Assembly: GCF_014647795.1 (NCBI RefSeq) | Contig: NZ_BMPW01000002.1 | Coordinates: 372,001-436,000, forward strand | Origin: Actinoplanes campanulatus | GTDB taxonomy: Bacteria > Actinomycetota > Actinomycetes > Mycobacteriales > Micromonosporaceae | Direction of reading: 5' to 3' | DNA length: 64,000 nucleotides | In this document: piece by piece, positions 24,059-30,547 of the stretch | Numbering within the stretch: position 1 is the first letter of the stretch | Layout: each line of letters starts with the position of its first letter | Notes under the pieces: generated by a model | Told to the model about the DNA's origin: nothing | The model's database searches: none | What the model saw: only the letters and a program-made list of their open reading frames with translations | Translations under genes and position numbers: made by a program

Positions 24059-24757
24059 TCAGTCGCCGGTCACACGGCGGATGAAGTTCTGTGAGTCGCG
24101 GGCCAGCTCCCGCACCTCGTTGAGATGCGGTGTGCCGGCGGCCGCGGCCTCGTCGTCCGCCGCGATCGCGCGGTAGGCCTGCCGACAGGCCGCCTCGATC
24201 TCGTCCGCCATCTGCCGGCCACTGGCTTCCGACCGCAGCCAGCGCTCGTCGATCTCCACCGTGGTGAGGTGGCTTCCGGTCAGGGTGACGGTGACCCGGC
24301 CGGAGTGGCTCCGGCCGGTCGTCGTGCGCTGGGCGGCGGCCTGCGCGTGCTCGGTGTAGGCGCGGAGCTCGGCGAAGGCCTCGGTGACCGTCCACAGAAG
24401 CTCGTGCAGGCGGGGGTCCGGAGCCTGCTCGAACCGCGGCCGGACCGGCGGTGCGGTCGGTCCGGCCGCCGGCCGGACCGGGGGAGGCGGGCTCTGCATG
24501 GCCTCGGCCCAGGCCGTTGCCTGCTTCGTGAGAGCGTCTCCGGCTGCCGCCAGGACCGCCGGCGCCACCGCCTCGGGCGACAATCGACGGCGCCAGTCCC
24601 GGTGGATCTCCACGGCGTCCAGCCGGCCGGTCTCGTCGACCCGCACCTCCACCGTGCCGGTCTCCTCCATGCCGATCGCGGGCCGTGGTTCGCGAACGAG
24701 CGACCGGGCAGTGTCCTGCAATCGCCGTAGATCGTCCAAGCCGCTCACCGGCCTCAC
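24059..24757 (-). CDS. YbaB/EbfC-like protein with duplicated domain
   Basis: 232 aa from GTG 24757 (a second GTG three codons later is possible). Two copies of a YbaB-like alpha-beta unit are visible: residues 15-80 (TVEVRVDETGRLDAVEIHRDW) and 140-215 (RVTVTLTGSHLTTVEIDERW then ADEIEAACRQAYRAI). They are joined by a Pro-rich linker (about 88-108). Single YbaB proteins bind DNA as dimers, but actinobacterial long versions occur next to type VII secretion genes and may have other roles. It begins the three-gene unit and is divergent from a membrane-anchored protein. Confidence 0.68.
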   Translation of the reverse strand: MRPVSGLDDLRRLQDTARSLVREPRPAIGMEETGTVEVRVDETGRLDAVEIHRDWRRRLSPEAVAPAVLAAAGDALTKQATAWAEAMQSPPPPVRPAAGPTAPPVRPRFEQAPDPRLHELLWTVTEAFAELRAYTEHAQAAAQRTTTGRSHSGRVTVTLTGSHLTTVEIDERWLRSEASGRQMADEIEAACRQAYRAIAADDEAAAAGTPHLNEVRELARDSQNFIRRVTGD

Positions 24758-24870
24758 CCCCGAATGACATCCAACGCGGAAATTACCATGACCGGCCCAT
24801 TACGCATTGACATACGCTTTTGATCTTTCTCCGGCTCACGGCCGCTGTGCCGTTCTGATTCAATGTCGGG

Positions 24871-25467
24871 ATGCGACGGCGATCCGGCTCCGTATCTCAG
24901 GGCTTGCCTCTCTTCATCATCGTGATTTCTCTCCTGCCGCTGTTCCTTATTTGTGGCGGTTTCCTGGCCTGGTTCCTTGTCCTGCCGAGCCTGCAGGGCG
25001 GTGCCCGATGGGAGGCGGCTAATCAGAGCTGCCCGGTTCTGGACACGGCGATCGCCGCCCGCCTGGGCGTCGCCACCCGGGCGGAGGAGCCGGCGTCAGG
25101 CCGTGACGTGCCGGTACCCGTCAGTTCGTGCAGGTACCGGACGGCCGGGGCGGCGGATGTGACCCTGGATGTGGCGGTGGAGGTCACGACGCCGGGGGCC
25201 CTCCAGGATGCGCACGAGAAGGCGTTGGACGAGTTGGACGAGAGCGCGGCCCGGTTGGTCCCGATCGGGGAGCAGCGGAAAGATCAGATATTCGGCGAGC
25301 CCGACGTATCGATCGAGAGGCTGGACATGGTCAGTGTGGTCGACAATGCCGTGATCGAGGTCAAGTACGGATATCCCGAAGATCAGCCGCTCGACGCCGC
25401 CGCGAAATCCGCTTTGCGTGATCCCTTGCAGTCCGTTACTGATCAGGCCGTCGCCAATCTTGGCTGA
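24871..25467 (+). CDS. Membrane-anchored protein, unknown function
   Basis: 198 aa from ATG 24871. A basic N terminus is followed by one hydrophobic segment (about 12-40, including LPLFIIVISLLPLFLI), giving a signal anchor. The outside domain has two Cys (SCPVLDTAIAARLG near 53 and VSSCRYRT near 88) that could form a disulfide, and then alternating strands and helices (DVTLDVAVEV; DELDESAARLVP). This resembles small actinobacterial lipoprotein/DUF3558-like domains, but I cannot name the family with confidence. It is divergent from the YbaB-like unit across a relatively AT-rich 113-bp spacer that probably holds both promoters. Confidence 0.65.
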   Translation: MRRRSGSVSQGLPLFIIVISLLPLFLICGGFLAWFLVLPSLQGGARWEAANQSCPVLDTAIAARLGVATRAEEPASGRDVPVPVSSCRYRTAGAADVTLDVAVEVTTPGALQDAHEKALDELDESAARLVPIGEQRKDQIFGEPDVSIERLDMVSVVDNAVIEVKYGYPEDQPLDAAAKSALRDPLQSVTDQAVANLG

Positions 25468-25481
25468 TCAATTCCGGGCGG

Positions 25482-26411
25482 TCAGAGGTCGGGGGAATCC
25501 GCCGGCGCCATGATTCGCAGGGCGTTCGGGTCGACCGCCACCCGCAGCGGCGTCTCCCCGCACGGCTCCCCGTCCACCTCCACCTGCGCCGGCCGGTCGG
25601 TCTCCAGCCACAACTCGCCGACGGCCAGGAACGGCTGCTCCCGCAGTGTGCGCCGGTGCCCGGTCAGCGCGTTGCGCGCCGTCTCCCGCAGCAGGTGGAG
25701 CTTGCCCGACCCGCCGACCGGATAGGCGACCAGCAGGCGGTCGTCGGCGTGGGCGTCGGCGGTGATGGGGCGCCCGGCGTGGAAGCCGCCGTTCGCAACG
25801 TACACCTGATGGGTTTTGAAAATGATCTCCCGGCCGTCGGCGCGGACCGTGGCCCGCAACGGGCGATGCCTGGTGAGCAGGCCGAGTGCCGTGATCGGGT
25901 AGGCGATCCGCCCGATCACCCGCTTCAACCGGCTGGGCACGTTGATCATGATCTCGGCGGAGAGGCCGACGCCGACGTGGTTGGTGAACGGCATGTCGCC
26001 GGCGATGCCCAGGTCCACGTCGATGACCTTGCCGTCGACGAGCGTGGCGATCGCCTGGTCCAGGCCCGGCTCGATCCGGACCGTACGCGCGAAGTTGTTC
26101 GTCGTCCCCAACGGCAGCAGGCCGAGCGCCACGTCCCGGTGTGCCAGCATCCGCCCGGCCGTGCTGATGGTGCCGTCCCCACCGCCCGCGACCAGCAGAT
26201 CCGGCTTGTGGGCGAGCGCGGCGGCCAGCGAGTTCTCCAGCTCGCCGGGACGGTCCACGGCGTACGCCCCGAGCAACGTGAACCCGGCGGCCAGCAGACG
26301 GGCGTGCGCGTCGGCGTACAGTTGCCGGCCACGCCGCGACCGGGCGTTGACCACGAGGGCCGCCCGCCGCTCGCGCCGGATGTCCTCGGTCAGCTCCTGC
26401 TTCGTCCGCAC
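25482..26411 (-). CDS. Diacylglycerol/lipid kinase family protein
   Basis: 309 aa from GTG 26411. The DAGK catalytic domain is clear: AALVVNARSRRG (18-29), the nucleotide loop GGGDGT (76-81) and PLGTTNNFART (about 100-110). The C-terminal half has the beta-sandwich of DgkB/YegS enzymes, with QVYVANGGFHAGRP and EVDGEPCGETPLRV near the end. It phosphorylates a lipid hydroxyl (diacylglycerol, sphingoid or an isoprenoid) at the membrane face using ATP and Mg2+. The gene is alone, 23 nt downstream of a P450 gene on the same strand, so readthrough is possible. Substrate not assignable. Confidence 0.88.
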   Translation of the reverse strand: MRTKQELTEDIRRERRAALVVNARSRRGRQLYADAHARLLAAGFTLLGAYAVDRPGELENSLAAALAHKPDLLVAGGGDGTISTAGRMLAHRDVALGLLPLGTTNNFARTVRIEPGLDQAIATLVDGKVIDVDLGIAGDMPFTNHVGVGLSAEIMINVPSRLKRVIGRIAYPITALGLLTRHRPLRATVRADGREIIFKTHQVYVANGGFHAGRPITADAHADDRLLVAYPVGGSGKLHLLRETARNALTGHRRTLREQPFLAVGELWLETDRPAQVEVDGEPCGETPLRVAVDPNALRIMAPADSPDL

Positions 26412-26434
26412 CGGCCGACCCTACCGTTACGAGA

Positions 26435-27601
26435 TCACGAGCGGCTCACATGGACGGCCGCATATCCGCGCAGCACGAACGTCCGCGGCGGCTCCGGCGG
26501 CGCGGCCAGACACAGCCCCGGCGCGTGGTCGAGCAGGGCGGCGAGCGCGGCCCGCAACTCGATCCGGGCGAGCGGCGCGCCGAGACAGAAGTGCAGCCCG
26601 GCGCCGAACGTCATGTGCGGGTTGGGGTCGCGGTCGGCGTCGAACCGGTCCGGCTCCGCGAACACCGCCGGATCCCGGTTGGCAGCCCCGAGCAGCGCCG
26701 CCACCTCCGCCCCCGCCGGCACGGTCACCCCGCAGATCTCCACGTCGGCCGCCGCGGTCCGGACGAACAGCTGCGACGGGGAGTCGTACCGCAGCATCTC
26801 CTCCACGGCGCGCGGGATCAGCGCCCGGTCGGCCCGGACCCGCGCCAGCTCGCCCGGATTCCCGAGCAGCGCCACCACACCGTTGCCCAACCCGTTGACG
26901 GACGCCTCGTGCCCGGCGTTGAGCAGCAGGATCGCCGAAGCCACCAGTTCCTCCCCGATCAGCCGGTCCGACCCGTCCCGGATCGCCACCAGGTGACTGA
27001 CCAGGTCGTCTTCGGGTTCGGCGGCGCGGACCCCGGCGAGATGCTCCAGATACCCGGCGAACTCCCGGCAGGCCTCCAGCGCGTCGGCCTCCACCTGCGG
27101 GGTGCGGCTGACCTCGTACATCCGGACCATCGCCGCCGACCACGGCCGCAACCGATGCCGATCAGCGGCCGGAATCCCGAGCAGCGCGGCGATCACACTC
27201 ACGGCGAGCGGCTCCGCGAAGTCCGCCAGCAGGTCGAACTCCCGCCCCACCGCCCCGAGCAGCCGCTCCGCCTCCCCGGCGACCGCCGGCCCGAGCCGCT
27301 CCACATGCCCCCGCGCGAACGCCTTCGCCACCAGCGACCGCAGCCGCGTGTGCACGGGCGGCTCGTTCTCCATCATCTGGTTGCGGTGCAGCGTGTTGAA
27401 CGGCTCGAACACCCCCGCCGGCTCCAGATCCACCCAGAACCGCCCCAGCCGCCGGTCCCGCAACACCGCATCCACGGCCGCATGCCCGGCCGCCAGCCAC
27501 CGCCCACTCCGCTGCGGCCCGATCGGCGCCGCCTCCCGGAGCCGCGCCAGCACCGGATACGGGTCACCCACGAACGCCGGATCCTCGAAGTCGACCTGCA
27601 T
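26435..27601 (-). CDS. Cytochrome P450
   Basis: 388 aa from ATG 27601, the usual length of soluble bacterial P450s. The I-helix oxygen-binding motif is LLNAGHEASVN (about 223-233): A-G-H-E-A-S in place of the common A-G-x-x-T-T. The K-helix ExxR is EEMLR, and the haem loop FGAGLHFCLGAPLAR has the thiolate Cys near residue 338. No membrane anchor. It needs a ferredoxin and reductase from elsewhere, since none is encoded nearby. The neighbouring lipid kinase may be cotranscribed. The substrate is unknown; the class (CYP105/107-like by motif) often hydroxylates small lipophilic compounds. Confidence 0.92.
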   Translation of the reverse strand: MQVDFEDPAFVGDPYPVLARLREAAPIGPQRSGRWLAAGHAAVDAVLRDRRLGRFWVDLEPAGVFEPFNTLHRNQMMENEPPVHTRLRSLVAKAFARGHVERLGPAVAGEAERLLGAVGREFDLLADFAEPLAVSVIAALLGIPAADRHRLRPWSAAMVRMYEVSRTPQVEADALEACREFAGYLEHLAGVRAAEPEDDLVSHLVAIRDGSDRLIGEELVASAILLLNAGHEASVNGLGNGVVALLGNPGELARVRADRALIPRAVEEMLRYDSPSQLFVRTAAADVEICGVTVPAGAEVAALLGAANRDPAVFAEPDRFDADRDPNPHMTFGAGLHFCLGAPLARIELRAALAALLDHAPGLCLAAPPEPPRTFVLRGYAAVHVSRS

Positions 27602-28113
27602 CCGGCCACGCTATCCACTTTCTCTCACCCTTCCTTCCAGACCTTTTCCGGTACGCACGTGCCCGCCCCCGAAAACGGCGACCGTCCCGCCCGCTCCAGG
27701 CGGCCTCGCTGCAACTCCAGCCCGTGCCGCCCGCGCCGGGCGGTGCTGCCCACTCACCCTTCGAACAATCCCGAGCCGAACGTGCCCGACGTTCTGGTCG
27801 AACATGGCCTGGCCGTCGTGTCGGTGACCGCGTGCCACCGACCGGCCGCAGTCTCGTTCCCCCGCCGTGGATCCGATCGCTGCGGCACTTCGACCCGGCA
27901 GCGCGTGCGGTGGCCGGCGCGTTATGAGGGAATCCCGCACCTCCCCTAAGCGGAGGCGATCACCATCATCAAGTGCCTTGATCGCGGGATTGCGGCGACG
28001 GCCGATGTTGACATCAACGAACCAGGCGCACAGAATCTGCGCGGGCGAATTCGGCATGATCATCTTCGCGGCCGGGCTTACACTTCCTCGCGCCGGCGCA
28101 GGAGAATTGAGGT
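27602..28113. other. Non-coding accessory stretch
   Basis: 512 bases without a supportable gene. Frames are open on both strands, but lack starts with ribosome sites and have no family motifs. The left part (27630-27745) is similar to sequence at 43200-43315. Near the right end a GGAG site (28101-28104) serves the following gene. Confidence 0.6.
27630..27745. repeat. Degenerate repeat shared with 43200-43315
   Basis: The stretch from about 27682 (ACCGTCCCGCCCGCTCC, then later GCCCGTGCCGC and CGCCGGGC) aligns by eye with 43249-43311 (ACCGTCCCGTCCGGTCC, then GCCCGTGCCGC and CGCCGGGC), roughly three bases in four. The flanking TTCCAG and GGTACG/TGTACG words also recur. The copy at 43 kb lies in an element with inverted ends. 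Confidence 0.4.
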
Positions 28114-29556
28114 ATGCCGCAGCTCCAACTGTTCTCCAGGAAAAAGATTTCCGAGATGCGTGACCGGAGCGCGCGCCGAAACCATTCTCCAGCCGCTGAA
28201 CAATTCCGTCGCGAACACGAGCGTCACCGCGCCTGGGGTCTGCACAGGCGTCACGCCGAGCGCCTCCGCCGAACCCGCACCCACGACGAGGCCGAGTCGG
28301 TCGCCGCGGCGCCCGCCTACTCGCCCGCCCTGCGGGGCAACACCACCGAGGTCGCGATCGCCAGCGGCGCGGTCCGTTCGGCCGCCCGCCCGCCGGAGCA
28401 CAACACGTGTACCCGCCCGGCCACGACTGCCTTCCCGCGCCCGGACGTGACCGCTTCATCGCGGCCGACGTCTACCCCGTCGCGCCCGGCCACGACTGCC
28501 TTCCCGCGCCCGGACGTGACCGCTTCATCGCGGCCGACGCCTACCCCGTCGCGCCCGGCCACGACTGCCTCCCCGCGCCCGGACGTGACCGCTTCATCGC
28601 GGCCGGGCACGACAGCCTCGCCGCGTCTGGACGTGACCGCACCGCCACGCCCGGCCACGACCACCCCACCGTGCCCCGTCCATGCACAGCCCACTCCGGA
28701 GTGGAGCGGCACGCGCCCGGTTGAACGGTCAGCAGCACAAGGTCGGCCGATCAGTGACGGCATGAACCAGCCCCATGACTATCGATCAGGGCCGCGACTC
28801 GGCCGGCCAAAGAGCACCTCGCCCCGGCAAAGCAGGGGTGGAAGACCGGCAGATCAAGTGCCTGAACTGCACGAATGCACCGAGGGTGCGGGCACTCCTG
28901 AATGCTTTGCCCAGCAGATCCGTGCACCGGCCCAGCAGGTCGGCACCGTTACCGCCGACGGCCCCTCCTCGAATGAAGTCGCTGATCAACTCACCAGCCC
29001 CGCTGAACGGAACGGCCCGCCACTTGAACGGAGCCGCCCGCCGCTCAACCTCTCCGACCGCAGATGGCCACCGCTCAAGCCCACCAACCACGAAGCCAAG
29101 CCGATCGTGCCCACCTGCGACGACTCCAAGCCGGTCAAGCCCGCCCACCACAACCGACCGCCGGTCGAGGTCGCCAATCGCAACCTTGCGCTGCCGGAAA
29201 TCGCCCACCACAACACAGCGCCGCCGGTGGGGGTTGCTCACCGCGATGGCGCGCGGGTGGGGGTCGCTCACCGCGATGGCGCGCGGGTGGGGGTCGCTCA
29301 CCACAATGGCGCGCCGGTGGAGGTCGCCAACTACGACCGCACGCCGGGAAGAGTCGCCGACCATTGCCGGCCATCAAGCGACGCCGGGTCCCCGCGTCAG
29401 TCACCGATTCGGCTGGTCGGGCCATTCCGGCCATCGGTCAACGGGATCGGGGAGCCCGCAGCTGATCGCCTTCCTGAACTGGTCGAGGAGTCGCCCAATA
29501 ATGGTCAGTCGGGGCCGCCCGTCGCCGTCGTGCCGAGACGTAACCGATCGCCGTAA
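28114..29556 (+). CDS. Repeat-built hypothetical protein
   Basis: 480 codons open from ATG 28114, with GGAG 9 nt upstream. The first 60 residues look like a real basic helical domain (MPQLQLFSRKKISEMRDRSA, then HERHRAWGLHRRHAERLRR). The rest is low-complexity: a 23-residue repeat (RPATTAFPRPDVTASSRP type, residues about 101-165) and a 10-residue repeat with VAH at its core (residues about 302-421). Because the repeat periods are multiples of three, other frames and the minus strand are open too, so the coding frame is uncertain after about residue 90. Codon changes between decapeptide units are partly synonymous in this frame. No function can be assigned. Confidence 0.45.
   Translation: MPQLQLFSRKKISEMRDRSARRNHSPAAEQFRREHERHRAWGLHRRHAERLRRTRTHDEAESVAAAPAYSPALRGNTTEVAIASGAVRSAARPPEHNTCTRPATTAFPRPDVTASSRPTSTPSRPATTAFPRPDVTASSRPTPTPSRPATTASPRPDVTASSRPGTTASPRLDVTAPPRPATTTPPCPVHAQPTPEWSGTRPVERSAAQGRPISDGMNQPHDYRSGPRLGRPKSTSPRQSRGGRPADQVPELHECTEGAGTPECFAQQIRAPAQQVGTVTADGPSSNEVADQLTSPAERNGPPLERSRPPLNLSDRRWPPLKPTNHEAKPIVPTCDDSKPVKPAHHNRPPVEVANRNLALPEIAHHNTAPPVGVAHRDGARVGVAHRDGARVGVAHHNGAPVEVANYDRTPGRVADHCRPSSDAGSPRQSPIRLVGPFRPSVNGIGEPAADRLPELVEESPNNGQSGPPVAVVPRRNRSP
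28414..28604. repeat. 69-bp tandem repeat, nearly three copies
   Basis: Copies start at 28414, 28483 and 28552 (period 69 bp, 23 codons) with only a few substitutions; the third breaks off near 28604 into a related but shorter unit. All lie inside the repeat-built frame from 28114. Confidence 0.9.
29017..29376. repeat. 30-bp tandem repeat, about twelve units
   Basis: A strict 30-bp register runs from 29017 to 29376. The units at 29227, 29257, 29287 and 29317 are almost identical (GTGGGGGTCGCTCACCGCGA type). Units further out have diverged in bases but retain the VAH/PPV pattern when read as ten residues in the frame from 28114. Confidence 0.8.
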
Positions 29557-29809
29557 CGCTCGAGCCCGGTCCGCATCTTTCTCGGCCATCAACGACCGGC
29601 GACAACTGCAATGCGGTATTCATTGCAGCATTTCTGCTGCCGCATGGGGGATCCTTCGCCACCGTAACAAATACGCGCGGCCGCCTCCGAGTCGATTCGG
29701 TCCCGATCTGGTGCCGGTGCCCCATCACCGGGCGCCGCGGTTCGTATCGCCCGGAAAGGCCGCCAGCTGATTCGCGGACCATCGACTCGTGGCTAAGTTG
29801 CGGCCACAG

Positions 29810-29829
29810 TCCAGCACTTCAGTGCTGGA
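29810..29829. terminator. Perfect hairpin
   Basis: TCCAGCACT (29810-29818) and AGTGCTGGA (29821-29829) form a 9-bp stem around TC. The two-base loop is tighter than most terminators, and no T-run follows. It may be a repeat-derived palindrome rather than a terminator. Confidence 0.4.
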
Positions 29830-30045
29830 GCGTCGCGGGGCCTGGGCTCGGGTGAGCCGAGACGCAGCGAGTTCCGCACGCGTGACCAGCTGTCATGCAC
29901 GATTATCGATCTTGTCCGGCCGCAACCGGACCTGATCGCCTTCCGTAACTCCCGGTGTTCCTGCCGCGGACGGGTGATCGACATGCCACAACTCCTGATC
30001 GATCAAGTGTGGCAGCGAACCCTGCAACCCAGGGCCCTCGAGACC

Positions 30046-30145
30046 GCACCCACGACCAGCCGGACAAGATCAGGCGGGATCCGGGCCGGTCCGTCTTCAG
30101 TTGGCTGTGCATCGTGGTCGACCTTGTCCGGCTGGTCGTGGGTGC
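30046..30145. repeat. 26-bp inverted repeat (CACGACCAGCCGG family)
   Basis: GCACCCACGACCAGCCGG continuing to 30071 is matched in reverse at 30120-30145, with one mismatch in 26 bp and a 48-nt loop. The core word recurs at 30346-30358 and 54886-54898 in the forward direction, indicating a dispersed element family. Confidence 0.8.
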
Positions 30146-30225
30146 TGACTCGAAAATGGGTGAGTGAGTGGGCAGGTGGCAGCGCCCGGCGTAGCGCAGC
30201 GGAGCCGGGTGGGGGCTTGTGGTGT

Positions 30226-30331
30226 TCAGGCGGCGGCGGGTAGGGCGGGGCTGGGTTGGAGGGTGACTCTCTGTCCGGTGAGGTGTTCGAGTTGGCGGAT
30301 GAGGTCGCGTTCGCGGCGCTGTCTCAGCGGT
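30226..30331 (-). pseudogene. C-terminal remnant of an unidentified protein
   Basis: Reading the minus strand from 30331 down to a stop at 30226 gives LRQRRERDLIRQLEHLTGQR followed by VTLQPSPALPAAA. This looks like the charged helix and tail of a real protein, possibly a transposase, but nothing upstream continues it: the frame enters the CACGACCAGCCGG repeat region. No start is available. I cannot name the family. Confidence 0.3.
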
Positions 30332-30340
30332 CCTGAGACA

Positions 30341-30358
30341 GCACCCACGACCAGCCGG
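30341..30358 (+). repeat. Further copy of the GCACCCACGACCAGCCGG repeat
   Basis: Identical over 18 bp to 30046-30063. It is followed by CCGGCTGGTGCTGAGGGCTGTC, which provides an imperfect pairing arm, and by a related copy with CGACCAGCTGG near 30410-30420. Confidence 0.7.
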
Positions 30359-30547
30359 AACCGACCGGCTGGTGCTGAGGGCTGTCTGAACGGCGCCCAG
30401 ACAGCGCTGACGACCAGCTGGACAGGACCCAGCCGCTATCCGGGTAGTCCCGGGAACCGGGCAGTCCTGCGGTGGATGGCGTCATATGGGCGACAGAGAG
30501 GTGGATATGCGCTGGTCCCGGGGCGGGGCGCTGGCGAGAATGACGCC

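Larger units (their letters stand above)
29557..30547. other. Gene-poor region with hairpins and remnants
   Basis: About 990 bases with no intact gene. It contains a 9-bp-stem hairpin (29810-29829), a GTCCGG/CCGGAC hairpin near 29915-29932, a 26-bp inverted repeat (30046-30145), a remnant of a protein C terminus on the minus strand (30226-30331) and another copy of the CACGACCAGCCGG repeat (30341-30358). The SARP gene begins at 30548; frames open further upstream are spurious. Confidence 0.65.

Noticed and set aside
28414-29376. CRISPR array
   Set aside because: Repeats are contiguous without unique spacers and the periods (69 and 30 bp) are coding-compatible; no cas gene nearby.
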